From Catenaria anguillulae PL171 (lineage: Eukaryota > Blastocladiomycota > Blastocladiomycetes > Blastocladiales > Catenariaceae): a DNA stretch of 41,036 nucleotides. A model generated the notes under the pieces. The model saw only the letters and a program-made list of their open reading frames with translations. It was not told where the DNA came from and made no database searches. The DNA lies in the NCBI GenBank assembly GCA_002102555.1, contig MCFL01000211.1, forward strand, positions 1 through 41,036, in the 5' to 3' direction. Shown here piece by piece: positions 20,712 to 30,652 of this stretch (its first letter is position 1; each line of letters begins with the position of its first letter). The position numbers and the translations under genes are program-made.

Positions 20712-21170
20712 GGCCGATTCGGGATGTCTGGTCGTCTGTGATTGCAAGATTGCACAAGAACATTGCCAGCTCGCTATAAGTTGTAAATATACATATCCAA
20801 ACGCAAGATACTGAGAAGAACGGATCGAAAAGCAAAACAGCGGTGCGGCCAGCCTGGGGTGGAGACTCAATCCATTGATCACATAAGTATGCTGAAATTG
20901 AACAGACTTGAACCAACAGAGAATTCACACTGCGAAGAGAGAGAGAGAGAAAGAGAGAGGAAAGCACAAACGTCCAAATCAAAAAATCACAAATGTTGTT
21001 GTAACATGAAAAATGGAGTTGCACAAATACACGCTCGAAAGTAAGAGAAAGAACGACTAGACAAGCATCGACAACAAAACAGCAAACTGCTCTTACAAGT
21101 ACTTTTGTATTACGGCCAGGACCGGAACAACAAAAAAGGACGAGGACCTGGACCAGCGCTTGACGGGCGC
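20712..21170. other. Intergenic region between the two eIF4A copies
   Basis: About 460 bp with a GA-rich simple repeat at 20934-20960. It holds the 3' UTR of eIF4A and the 5' flank of its degenerate copy. No gene seen. Confidence 0.5.
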
Positions 21171-22478
21171 TTACAACAAGTCGGCAATGTCACGGGGCAT
21201 CTCCTCGACCTGGGTGTTGTAGTGACGCTCAATCTGGCGCAACACGGGCGTGTCCTCGCCAGTGACAAAGTTGATGGCGACACCCTTGCGACCGAAACGA
21301 CCACCACGGCCAATGCGATGGAGGTAGTTTTCGAGCGACGAGGGCAAGTCATAGTTGATGACGAGCGACACTTGCTGGACATCGATACCACGGGCAAGCA
21401 AGTCGGTCGTGATGAGGACACGGGCGGCACCCGAGCGGAAGTCGTCCATAATCTTGGAACGCTCGTTCTGGTCCATGTCGCCGTGGATGGCAGCAACAAC
21501 GTGGTCCTCCTTGGTCATGGCCTCGGTGAGCCAGTCGACCTTGCGGCGCGAGTTGCAGAAAATGACGGCTTGGGTGATGGCGACCGTGTTGTACAAGTCG
21601 CAAAGCGTCTCAAACTTCCACTCCTCCTTGTCAATGGCAATGTAGAACTGGCGAATACCTTCAAGGGTAAGCTCGTCCTTCTTGACGAGAATACGCACGG
21701 GCTCGCGCATGAACTTTTCCGTGACCTCGAGCACCTCGGGGGGCATGGTGGCGGAAATGAGCACGACCTGGATCTCGGCGGGGAGCGTTTGGAACACGTC
21801 GTAAATCTGCTCGGTGAATCCACGCGACAGCATTTCGTCGGCCTCGTCGAGCACAAACATCTTGATGTTGCGCGGGTCCAAGATGCGACGGTTGGTGATC
21901 ATGTCATTGACACGACCAGGGGTACCCACCACAATCTGGGGGCCAGCTTGCAGGCGCTTGATGTCCTCGCGGATCGAGGCACCACCAATGCAGGCGTGGC
22001 AGTCAATGCCCATGACGTCGCCGAGGGCAAGCACCACCTTTTGGATCTGCTGGGCCAACTCACGGGTCGGGGCCAAAATGAGGGCTTGGGTCTGCTTGAG
22101 CGACACGTCAATCTTTTGCAAGATCGAAATGGCAAACGTGGCCGTCTTGCCGGTACCGGACTGAGCCTGGGCAATGACATCGTGGCCCTTGATGACGGGC
22201 ATGATGGCGCGAGCCTGAATGGCCGAGGGGCGCTCGAAACTGTCACGGTACGAGAAGTGAATGCGAGTCAGCAAAATGGACCCAGCAACCGAATCTGGCA
22301 AGGGGCATGGAAACCAGACATACCCGTAGGCGTAGATGCCGCGGAGAAGCTCCTGGCGGAGGTTCATGTCATCGAACGAGTCGACAACCTCGTCCCAGTT
22401 GGACTCAATCTCGGTCGCTTGGATGTCGTTGTATTGGTCACTGTGTGGATTGAAGCGAAGGGCGAGAGAAATGAGCAT
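21171..22478 (-). CDS. TIF1: Translation initiation factor eIF4A (DEAD-box RNA helicase)
   Basis: Two exons, 22478-22324 and 22239-21171 (84-bp intron, donor GTATGT, phase 2), give 407 residues. All motifs are intact: [14 protein letters not shown] (Q), AQSGTGKT (I), PTRELAQQ (Ia), [14 protein letters not shown] (Ib), VLDEADEM (II), SATMP (III), [13 protein letters not shown] (IV), [15 protein letters not shown] (V), [13 protein letters not shown] (VI), with the eIF4A-type end [11 protein letters not shown]. It unwinds 5' UTR structure as part of eIF4F. The N-terminus is uncertain: the family core begins at about [19 protein letters not shown], and the sequence just before it ends in CACAG. 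The first residues ([13 protein letters not shown]) may therefore be intron read-through, with a short upstream exon somewhere at 22580-22660. The sequence matches eIF4A better than Fal1/eIF4A3. Its downstream neighbour is a degenerate duplicate. Confidence 0.95.
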   Translation of the reverse strand: MLISLALRFNPHSDQYNDIQATEIESNWDEVVDSFDDMNLRQELLRGIYAYGYVWFPCPLPDSVAGSILLTRIHFSYRDSFERPSAIQARAIMPVIKGHDVIAQAQSGTGKTATFAISILQKIDVSLKQTQALILAPTRELAQQIQKVVLALGDVMGIDCHACIGGASIREDIKRLQAGPQIVVGTPGRVNDMITNRRILDPRNIKMFVLDEADEMLSRGFTEQIYDVFQTLPAEIQVVLISATMPPEVLEVTEKFMREPVRILVKKDELTLEGIRQFYIAIDKEEWKFETLCDLYNTVAITQAVIFCNSRRKVDWLTEAMTKEDHVVAAIHGDMDQNERSKIMDDFRSGAARVLITTDLLARGIDVQQVSLVINYDLPSSLENYLHRIGRGGRFGRKGVAINFVTGEDTPVLRQIERHYNTQVEEMPRDIADLL

Positions 22479-22533
22479 CCAGTCGTTGCCTTCAACATGA
22501 ACAGCGAAACAGCAGGAGGCGAAACATCGATGT

Positions 22534-22563
22534 CAATGCCAATGCCAATGCCAATGCCAATCC
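22534..22563. repeat. CAATGC hexamer repeat (about 5 copies)
   Basis: Four exact CAATGC units followed by a CAATCC variant, in the 5' region of eIF4A. Confidence 0.85.
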
Positions 22564-22680
22564 CAACCCCTCCCGGATGCTGGTGCGTGAATCATGGCCG
22601 TCCTCGTCCTACGTCGCTGTCGTCGGCCACAAAGACAAGCACGAGAAAATGATGCAATGCATGTTGTCGCCACGAGGTTG

Positions 22681-22803
22681 GGTTGGGTCGGGTCGGGTCG
22701 GGTCGTGTCCGGTCGGGTCGGGTCGGGCTAAATGGGAATTGGGACTGGGACTGGGACTGGGAGGGACTGGCAACTGGAACTGGCAACTGGCAACTGGAAC
22801 TGG
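22681..22803. repeat. Compound GGGTC and GGACTG/CAACTG repeats
   Basis: GGGTC pentamers occupy 22681-22727 with one interruption. From 22738 to 22803, GGGACT and CAACTG hexamers alternate. This is non-coding simple-sequence DNA in the eIF4A upstream region. Confidence 0.8.
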
Positions 22804-22904
22804 AGTGCGAAATGTGCAGTGGTATGTGTGTACGTACGCCATGGTGAAATACTAGAGAGAACCAGTCCAGTCCAGTGAGGTGTGTGTCGGTCACTATTGC
22901 TGAG

Positions 22905-22926
22905 GGCCAAAGGCCAAAGGCCAAAG
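22905..22926. repeat. AAAGGCC heptamer repeat (3 copies)
   Basis: Three head-to-tail 7-mers, the second heptanucleotide repeat seen upstream of a gene in this window (the other is at 2586-2662). Confidence 0.8.
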
Positions 22927-23092
22927 CACGCACCAGCCACGTGCAATGCGACCACAACGCAAATGCTCCGACACTGTGAACGCGCGTGTTTGTTTGGGCT
23001 CATCACGTGCACAGTTGCCATTGCCAAGCACTGACTCAATCAATCAACCTGAGCGCATCCATTCAACGGGAAACCAACACCATAAATATTCC

Positions 23093-25144
23093 TCAGCCAG
23101 ACTCCTCGTCCTGCTCTGATCCCGATCCCGCTGGCCCGGGCGTCCACACACTCACTTTGCCCGATGCATTCGCGCCAACCACCACGTTGGCCCACGCCTC
23201 ACTTGTTGGGTGCACTGCACTCACGGCGGGCACTGCCGTGATGCCTGCATCCCCAAGGGTGGCCACCACTCGGCCCACCGAGGCATCAATCACGTCAATG
23301 TGCCGCTGCATATTCCCAATAAGCAGGCAGTCTTGCAGTGTCGGATGATACTTGGCTCTAATTGGAGTGAAAAAATTGGAGAGTCAATACCTGTCTTGGA
23401 GAATGAGAGAAAGAAAGCGAGACAAGCATCATGCGTATAATACATACCGAAACAGCGTCACCCACCTTCCCGTCTTGTTGTCGTGTCTCAACGCACTCGT
23501 TGGCGCCTTCAGTTCTACACAGCCGTCGTCACCCTCGCCTTGGTCACCCACCACCTCACCATTCCAAATCCGAATCAAATCATCATAGCTCGTCGTGCAC
23601 ATGCCCTTGCCATCCCGCGGCCGCCAATACGCCGCCGTGCACGAGTACGCGTGCTTGTACCACGCGCGCTCCCAATGCTCGGCGGCCACCCCACTGGCAG
23701 GCGATCCAGATCCAAACGCATATCGCACATCATACACGCGCGCATGCGTGTCGTTGCTTGCAACCAGCACGCGCTCAGGGCGTGTCGGGTGAATGCTCAC
23801 GCTGCCAATCTTCTTTTCACATACACTTGCCAGGTCCACCCGAGGATACAGAGTGCCTGAAGTCACAGGCGGTGGCAACCGCATGTCAAGCACACCCAGG
23901 CCGCCCGCATCGGTCGAGTACCAAACGACCCGCGGGTCAAGTGCGCGCGAATCCAGCGCTTGCACGTGCACGCCACGCGCAAACTTGGCGCCCAGGACAA
24001 ACTGTTGGGTGCCCACATCTAGCATGCGCACGGCGCCGTCGTAACTTGCCGTGACGAGCGACGAGGGCGAGGTAAAGTGCACGGCCGAAATCGAGTCGGA
24101 ATGCGGTTTGAGTTGGACACCCGCGTTTGCGTCCACGTTGGGCGACGACGTCGGGTCGAGCACGTGCTCAGTCAGGTCGCACAGGGAAAGTGTGCCTTGT
24201 TTGTCGCCGGCAACGGCCAGATAGCGGTCGTCGAACGGGGCAATGCACATGGCGGCGATGCGCGACGGCGTCAGTTTGATGGTGGGCGTGGCATGCTGGA
24301 TACGCAAATTGGCAAATTGCGCGGCCAATGTGCCTGATGGTTTGTCGCCTTGGTCGTCGTCGTCGTCGTCGTCGTGGTCGTGGATCCGGGTGCCTTGGGA
24401 CGCGAGCGACGCGAGCAGTTGCGATGCGCGGTCCAGGGAGCGAGTGGTCTCCGACAAAGACAGGATGGGTCCGTCAAGGGCAGGCGGCGAAGATTCGTCG
24501 TCGTCATCGTCGTCCTGACTTTTAGCATGAGGAGCCAGTGGTGCATCTACAGCAGCGCCCGACGGGTTGAGCCCGCGCAACCGCAGCGACGCTCGCGAAG
24601 ACCGTGGGCGGACAGGTTCCTTTGGCTGCTTATCGGCCTGCTTACGCTTCTTCTTGGCTGACGACGACGACAAGGCGTTTTCGGCTTGGTCGTCATCATC
24701 ATCATCATCCGCCTCGGCCTTGGCACGCTTGGTGGCCGCCGATCGCTTATTGGACGCCGTGGCCGAGGAGGGACCGAGAATGGACGAGGCCGCGCCGCCT
24801 GCGCCGACAAGCAGGTCAGCGAAGAGCGACTGGTTGCGCTTGATGTTGGACAACCGCTGGTGCTCAAAGTAGGCCAGCTCGTCTTGGTCATGGTCAATGC
24901 CGTCGGCATCGGCCTCGTCTTGATCGTCATGGTGAAATTCCTTTTTCTTCGTGGAGGCCTTGTCCTTGGCTGCTTGGGGCGACGACCTGGATGCCTTTGC
25001 CTTTGCCTTTGCCCTAGCGTTGGGCACAGGCTCGGGTGCGAGCACGGGGGCCGCCGGCACGGCAGTGGATGTCTTTGCCTTGACTGTGGACGAGCGAGTG
25101 GATCTCATTGTTTTCATTTCTTCATTGATTGTTTTGCTTTTCAT
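23093..25144 (-). CDS. CMR1: WD40 DNA damage-binding protein, Cmr1/WDR76 family
   Basis: Exons 25144-23448 and 23357-23093 (90-bp intron, donor GTATGT) give 653 residues. The N-terminal half is Lys/Ala/Ser-rich and has several poly-Asp runs. It contains the family signature YFEHQRLSNIKRNQSLFADL. The C-terminal half is a WD40 propeller: PFDDRYLAVAGDKQGTLSLC, SISAVHFTSPSSLVTASYDG, GSVSIHPTRPERVLVASND, AYWRPRDGKGMCTTSYDDLI. The end has HDNKTGRWVTLFR joined by the splice to AKYHP, then LLIGNMQRHIDVID, both typical of Cmr1. Yeast Cmr1 binds UV-damaged DNA and gathers with misfolded proteins under replication stress; WDR76 is the animal homologue. Start: the ATG at 25144 is the first true ATG of the frame, and 25117 is an alternative. 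Poly-Asp in this gene is much longer than usual. Confidence 0.92.
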
Positions 25145-25380
25145 ATTCGTCTTGGTATTCTTGCACTTTTGAGACAGACTGCCGGTCAATAGTAGTGACT
25201 CACTCACATTGACTCCGCCGCCGTTGAGCCAGTGGAGACGCTTTTGTCATTGATATCATGTTAACATGTAAAAACATCACATTGAAACAAACAAGAACAG
25301 TAGACAGACTGATCCACAAGATGATAATCAAAAAAAGGATGGAGGTAGAAAAAAAAACTGCCAGTACACCACAAACTCAC

Positions 25381-28374
25381 TCAGAACAAAGACATTGGCA
25401 CCTCTGGCGAACCGACTGGCGTCGCCTCAGACTGCTGCTGCCCAACACTGTGGCCGTTTCCGTTCCCGCCATACCCACCCATGCCCAAGCCCAAGCCCAT
25501 TCCCATTCCCATTCCCATCCCAGCGTGCGAATGCGAATGCACCGCCTCGGCCGCAAAATCCGCCGCCAACATATCCGCCACATGCCGCGCAGACATGCCG
25601 GCCGCACCCGCATCCGTGCCAGCGGGCGGCGGATGCTCCATCATCAAATCCACGCCCGCATGCCCATCATCATCTTCAAACAGCGGTGCTTCGAGCTCCA
25701 TATCGGGCTCCATGACCACCTCCTCCAAAAAACTGACATCTGCGCCCGTCAAGATCAAATTCTCAAACATCTCCTCGAGATCTGTCTCGCCAATCAACAT
25801 GGCACCCCGCAACTGGTTTGTGGCACGATCCTTGACCAGCTTGACGTACTCGCCCGGATGCGTCGACCGCACGAGCACCTCATACGATCCAGGGGCAAGC
25901 CCTTGGGCGTTGAACAGGCCGAGCAGCACCACTTTGAAGCCAAAGAAGCGCGACACGTGTGCAAACAAGTCAAAGTGCACGTCAAGTGGGGGCGGCAGTG
26001 TGCGCCGGTCGCCTGAGGCCAAGATGACCGTGGTCGGCAACGACGTGTGTGCTGGGTGGTGCGCTTGCACGTGCGGGGCGAGCGGAAAGTGTGCGGCCGG
26101 GTTGGTGGACGGCGACACGTTGGCGGGGGCGCCAGTGGCGGCACTTGCGGGCGGACTCAATGCGTTGGCCGAGGGGAGATTGGGTGAAGGGGCGGTGGCA
26201 GCCGCGGCGGTTGAAGCAGACGGCGGTGACCCGGAACCAGACGCAGCGGTGGTGGTGGTGGTGGCGGCCGTGGTGCCGGTACCCGCCGCGGGAGGCTCAA
26301 ACAGCGGCATGTCCTGGCCAACAAGCACAACATCTTGACCTTGCTGACCATGTTGTGCAGCAGGCGACCCAACAACCAGCCCGGGCGGCGAAAACGGCGT
26401 CAACATGCCGCCTGCCGTGCCTGCCGCCGCCGCTGCTGCCGTACCAGGCACGCTCGGCACCACGCCCACGGCACGTTCAATCAACGCATCCCTGACCATC
26501 CCACGCGCGGCTTGCAAGCCCATGAGCCGCGCTTGACTCCAAAGCCGCATCTGGAACCAGTGTGCTGGCCTTGGGTGCCAGTCGCACGTGACACAGTCGC
26601 CCACGGCAAAGATGTCCCTGTCGGACGTGCGCATGGCCTTGTCGACTTGGATGCCACCCGACGACGACAGAGACAGGGAGGCGGCGCGAGCAAGTTCCGA
26701 GTTGGGTTGCACGCCCGTCGCGGAAATGAGAAAGTCGACGCCGTAGACTTTGTTGTTGGACAGGCGGACGTACAGCGGCCAGTCGGTTTCGGCATCCAAC
26801 GCCGACGACGACGACAGCGCTAAAGTCGATCCAGGTGGCGCGTGTGGCAGGTGGGGGTTGGTAATGGTGCCCGTGCCCGTATGCGACGTAAGCGGCTGCG
26901 TGTGCAACATGGGTGTTGCCGGGATGGGCGATGACGAGCCCGTCGAGGATGACGGCGACTCGGATGCCCGGGTGGCGAGCGATGCAAGGTGCGACGATGG
27001 GGAAAATGACATGGGCGGGAAATGCTTTGGCTTCTCGCCCGGTTCCAAATCCTCGTGCGTCGTGAGCCCGAGCTGCCCCTCGCCAAACCGACCCAGGTGC
27101 GGAACAAAGTGGACGCGTGGCGCTGGTTTCGGCGCAGGCTGTTCGTCCCAGTCCATGACATCCTCATCCGCCTGGGCACCAGTATCGGGTAGCGCGGGCG
27201 AGTCGTTGCCCGCGGCAGAGGCGGAAAAAGTGGGTGGCTGGCCGTCTTGCTCGTCAAGATCGTCAACAGTCAGTTCACGAGCCAACGGGGACGTCGTTCT
27301 CGACCCTGGGCTTGCACCGGGACCAGCAGCCGCGACTCCATAACCGAGCTTTGGACTGGATCCCGCAGACAGACGCGACGCCGCCGACGTTCGCCGGCGC
27401 TTCTTGAGTCTCAAGTATTCGTCACCACCCCAGACTTGCTGCACGGTCGCCTCGGTTTCAATGACCAAGTCGCGATCCGACGCCACCACTGACGGTTTGG
27501 AGGGAACAATCAAGGACGTACGCCACACGGGACCCAGGGCCGCGCCGCCGTGCTTTTGCGCCTTACCGACTTGAGTCCCGTCGGCTTTGCGTTTCTTTGA
27601 AGCAGCCGCTGCGGCCGCAGCAGCAGCACCAGCAGATTTGGGCGATCCACCGTCGCCGCTGCTGCGCACGGCGAGTGCCTTTTTGAGTGGCAGTTTTGCC
27701 GTGTTGGTCGGGGCACCTCCAGATCCGCCGGGCGATAAGGAAGGTCTTTGCGGGCCACCCAAGCTCGGGCTGGGCACCAACCTGGGCGGTTGCGGCTCGT
27801 TGCGTGTAAAGAGATGTGGCATGAAGAACTGGCTAGCGCCTGCGTCGAGAAACGTGTTGCCCAAGTACGCATCCTTGATGGTCCAGACGAGCGGCACTCG
27901 GCGAATCTCATTGAGCAGCTCAAGGGCAATGCCACCGTTGCCCACAACCATGACACGGCGCGCGCGCGACAGCCGCGCACACAGCTCGTCGACCGACTCA
28001 ATGTCACGAATGCCAATGACGTGTGGGTGATCGACAATGACTTTAGGGCGTGCGCCCGTCGCCAAGCACAGTTTGTCGTACGGGTACTCTGTGCCCGTGT
28101 GCGTAACGAGGACCTTGCGTTGGCGGTCAATGTGAGAAATGGTGCCCTGGAGCACGTGGAAGTTGGACTTGAGGCGATAATGTTCGAGGTCGGTGGGGAC
28201 AAGGTCAAATGTTTCCGTTGTTTTCGAGATGGCTTGCACGTTGGTGACGATTTTCAGAATGCGCGACTCGGACACGAGGTAGATTTGGTCGGCTGTGGTC
28301 GAGCACAGGCGCGACAGTTCTTCGGCGCACGTGACGCCGCCGACACCGCCGCCGAGCACCACGTAGCGCACCAT
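25381..28374 (-). CDS. PYROXD1: PYROXD1-like FAD/NAD-dependent oxidoreductase
   Basis: A single exon of 997 residues, nearly twice the human protein (about 500). Seen: FAD-binding RYVVLGGGVGGVTCAEEL at the N-terminus, then TNVQAISKTTETFDL, KLCLATGARPKVI, VIGIRDIESVDEL, the nucleotide-binding MVVGNGGIALELLNEIR, and TIKDAYLGNTFLDAGASQFF. After a low-complexity insertion of about 350 residues come DFLISATGVQPNSEL and FAVGDCVTCDWHPRPAHWFQ with MRLWSQARLMGLQAARGM. After a second insertion of about 150 residues come VHFDLFAHVSRFFGFKVVLL and GAMLIGETDLEEMFENLIL. These match PYROXD1 along its whole length. In animals it uses NAD(P)H to protect the tRNA ligase RtcB from oxidative inactivation. The insertions are Pro/Ala/Ser/Gly-rich and probably disordered. 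The start at 28374 puts the FAD motif four residues in. Confidence 0.93.
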   Translation of the reverse strand: MVRYVVLGGGVGGVTCAEELSRLCSTTADQIYLVSESRILKIVTNVQAISKTTETFDLVPTDLEHYRLKSNFHVLQGTISHIDRQRKVLVTHTGTEYPYDKLCLATGARPKVIVDHPHVIGIRDIESVDELCARLSRARRVMVVGNGGIALELLNEIRRVPLVWTIKDAYLGNTFLDAGASQFFMPHLFTRNEPQPPRLVPSPSLGGPQRPSLSPGGSGGAPTNTAKLPLKKALAVRSSGDGGSPKSAGAAAAAAAAASKKRKADGTQVGKAQKHGGAALGPVWRTSLIVPSKPSVVASDRDLVIETEATVQQVWGGDEYLRLKKRRRTSAASRLSAGSSPKLGYGVAAAGPGASPGSRTTSPLARELTVDDLDEQDGQPPTFSASAAGNDSPALPDTGAQADEDVMDWDEQPAPKPAPRVHFVPHLGRFGEGQLGLTTHEDLEPGEKPKHFPPMSFSPSSHLASLATRASESPSSSTGSSSPIPATPMLHTQPLTSHTGTGTITNPHLPHAPPGSTLALSSSSALDAETDWPLYVRLSNNKVYGVDFLISATGVQPNSELARAASLSLSSSGGIQVDKAMRTSDRDIFAVGDCVTCDWHPRPAHWFQMRLWSQARLMGLQAARGMVRDALIERAVGVVPSVPGTAAAAAAGTAGGMLTPFSPPGLVVGSPAAQHGQQGQDVVLVGQDMPLFEPPAAGTGTTAATTTTTAASGSGSPPSASTAAAATAPSPNLPSANALSPPASAATGAPANVSPSTNPAAHFPLAPHVQAHHPAHTSLPTTVILASGDRRTLPPPLDVHFDLFAHVSRFFGFKVVLLGLFNAQGLAPGSYEVLVRSTHPGEYVKLVKDRATNQLRGAMLIGETDLEEMFENLILTGADVSFLEEVVMEPDMELEAPLFEDDDGHAGVDLMMEHPPPAGTDAGAAGMSARHVADMLAADFAAEAVHSHSHAGMGMGMGMGLGLGMGGYGGNGNGHSVGQQQSEATPVGSPEVPMSLF

Positions 28375-29770
28375 GCTTGCGAAGATGTGCCTGTGACCGT
28401 GGTTGAAGTGATACACAAGTGCCAGTCATCAATGTCAGACCGTTGCATTTTGCGCTGCGCTCGAGTGTGTGGGTGGGAGGCGTACAGTCACCAATGAAGG
28501 GTCACGAGCTGTGTGCTGTGGGTCAGACAAGCGGGGTATGGGTGTTGGATGTACAAGCCAGCAACAGTCCAGCGATGGCGATGTTCTGATAGGCTGGCGG
28601 ACTGATGGACGGGCGGGGGAGATGCGCAACCGACGAAACGACGGGGGGAATCGACGTAGCGTGCACGCAAGCTGGGATTGCGTAAAGTAGCCAGTGTTAG
28701 TAGGGGCAAGAGTGCTCATGGAAAGGACTTTTGATTTTATCGGTCAAGTCAACTGTGGCGGAGCCATGACCATGGCCGTGCCCAGTCGTTTGGATGAAGA
28801 GCAGCGGATCGGATCGGATTGCTTGCAGGCCATGAGCTGGGATCGGATCGCCCGACATGGCTGGGGACCACCGCCTCGGCGTCGACGTCGCCATGAACGC
28901 ACACACGCACACGCACAGTCCGGCAATTTGACCGACGAACGGTGCCTCTACCCACCCATTTGCGGGCACAGGGCACGGGTACCGTGCACATGCCCGTGAA
29001 ATGAGCGTGTCGACCTCGGGCCAGCCATAGCTGGCCGGATGGGAAGGAAATGCTCATGAGCCAAAGATCAATATGGAATGGCAGGGACCGTGGCTGCACT
29101 GAGCGACTGAATCCAACAACACGACCATGTCCATACTGCTGTCCAGTTGGGTTGGTGACCAGCTGGAACGAGCACTTGGAATACAAACTAGTACACCAGG
29201 ATGCCAACATGCGTCATGCGTGTACTTACTTGACGGCGGTCGGTACCCCCAACGGCAGGTGGCCGAAACCGATGAAAGAGGCGAAACAACACAAACGCAA
29301 AAGTAAAGGGCAGCGCACCTCTTTGGTGGCAATAGTTGATGGCAACACCAAATCGATTTTTGATAGTGTTGTGGTCCGCCTGAATTAAACTTGCAGTATA
29401 GGTTTTATCGAATCTGAGAACAGCTTTTTTGCAAATACAGCGGTTGAATTTTATCGGGGTTGCAGCAGTTTTTTGATGGGCGGAGCTGAAGCGGATCGAC
29501 CGAAACAACGCCGAGAAAATTGTTCTTTTTTTTGCCCCTTGGGCCTCCGATTTCCTTGACGCACCAACGCGTTGGTGTGCACTTGCAGTTCCTCCAGTCA
29601 ACATCAACGGATGCAAAGGCTGAAAAAGGGGTTGCACATAGTCAAGTAAGAATCAGACTTTCCTTTGACGCACTGTTATGCATAAGAAAAAAATGATTCA
29701 GACAATAGTCAAGGCAGAAGCAGCAAAATGGAAAACAACAACAATGCAAGGTCAGATCATCTTTGAGCGG
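28375..29770. other. Intergenic region between PYROXD1 and CIBAR genes
   Basis: About 1.4 kb. The right half (29280-29700) is more AT-rich than the rest of the window. It contains a perfect 16-bp palindrome at 29562-29577 with an ACGCGT centre. GGATC-type short repeats occur near 28806-28850. I find no supported gene, tRNA or transposon. Confidence 0.5.
29562..29577. promoter_or_regulatory. Perfect 16-bp palindrome CACCAACGCGTTGGTG
   Basis: Each half is the exact reverse complement of the other and the centre is ACGCGT, the core of MBF sites. It lies about 200 bp downstream of the CIBAR stop and 1.2 kb upstream of PYROXD1. It could bind a dimeric factor; function unproven. Confidence 0.35.
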
Positions 29771-30652
29771 TCATGGTTGGCCGCCTGCTTGCTGATCCGT
29801 TCCCTGCGAGTCCTTCCTTTGGAGCCTGAGGCCGGATTCGATCACATACATCTACGAATAGACAGAAAAACAATGTCAGTATGTCAAGTGAACCCGTCAC
29901 ACAATAACGATGCAAAGTAGGTACATCGACATCAGCATCGAAATCGGTCGAGTTGATGAGCGCCATCAAATCCGTGTAAATCTCGAGCGATTTTGCGTGA
30001 AACTGCATCTGAGAGTAGACAAATTCTTGCATGCACGACTTGATATCGGTCACTTTCTTTAGCTCAAACCGTTCGACCGTGTCCGTGAGCGCAAGTGAGG
30101 AAGTGGTGGCTTCATGCGATGCGCCAGACAGTTCAATGTGGCCTTGGTTCTGGAGTCGGTGTAATCGTGAGTGAGTGAGGGAGGGGTATCGGGCAAGTGC
30201 AAATGAGGGTAGCGTACAATCTTTGTCCGATTCCCGCTCTCCCTGACCTGAATGCGATCCAGTTGCAACTGTTTTTCCTGCTCCTTGCGAATCGCCACCT
30301 CCCGCACCTTCAAGTCATCCAAGACGCCATCACAAATGCTGGCATACATGCCCAAGGGTTCCCTGCACTTCAAGTTGACGCGATCCTGCATTTCTTTGCG
30401 CAACTTTTCCACCTCGGTCACGGTTTCCGCGGCCGCCACCAAGCACGCTTTCACGCCGGGCGTTTCGCGTTCGGCAAACACCTTCATGACATTGGCGAGT
30501 TTCTGGCCCTTTGCGCGCATGCGCTCGTGGGCGCGAAGCACCGAGGAGAAGCCGTTGCGCAAGTTGAAGAGGTTGGACTCGGAGTCGTTGACGAGCGTAC
30601 GCACAAAGCGCGAGGTTTCGTCAACGCCAGTGACGGAACGTGGCGAGAGCAT
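29771..30652 (-). CDS. CIBAR1: CIBAR/FAM92 family BAR-domain protein (basal body/cilium)
   Basis: Exons 30652-30218, 30149-29925 and 29851-29771 (introns 68 and 73 bp; donors GTACGC and GTACCT) give 246 residues, near the family size. The protein is almost wholly alpha-helical. Blocks like FAM92: SRFVRTLVNDSESNLFNLRN, AKGQKLANVMKVFAERETP, LRKEMQDRVNLKCREPLGMY, DDLKVREVAIRKEQEKQLQL, and across the first splice RTKI-NQGHIELSGASHEATTSS. The C-terminal part, FELKKVTDIKSCMQEFVYSQ then MQFHAKSLEIYTDLMALIN, is the most telling. In animals this BAR domain binds CBY1 and membranes at the ciliary base. Its presence fits a zoosporic fungus. A TGACGCGTCA site lies about 200 bp upstream. The C-terminal exon (MYVIESGLRLQRKD to the stop) is inferred from splice signals only. 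Confidence 0.82.

Larger units (their letters stand above)
22479..23092. other. Intergenic region rich in simple repeats upstream of eIF4A
   Basis: About 0.6 kb between Cmr1 and eIF4A, with four separate short tandem repeats (CAATGC, GGGTC, GGACTG/CAACTG and AAAGGCC). It must contain the eIF4A promoter and perhaps a small first exon of eIF4A. No other gene seen. Confidence 0.6.

Noticed and set aside
21105-22652. 515-codon plus-strand frame opposite eIF4A
   Set aside because: Antisense of a highly conserved eIF4A gene; it has no domain of its own.
29188-29637. 149-codon minus-strand frame in an AT-richer patch
   Set aside because: No recognisable domain, composition unlike the neighbouring genes, and no supporting splice or homology signal. 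A transposon remnant was considered, but no terminal repeats or transposase motifs are visible.
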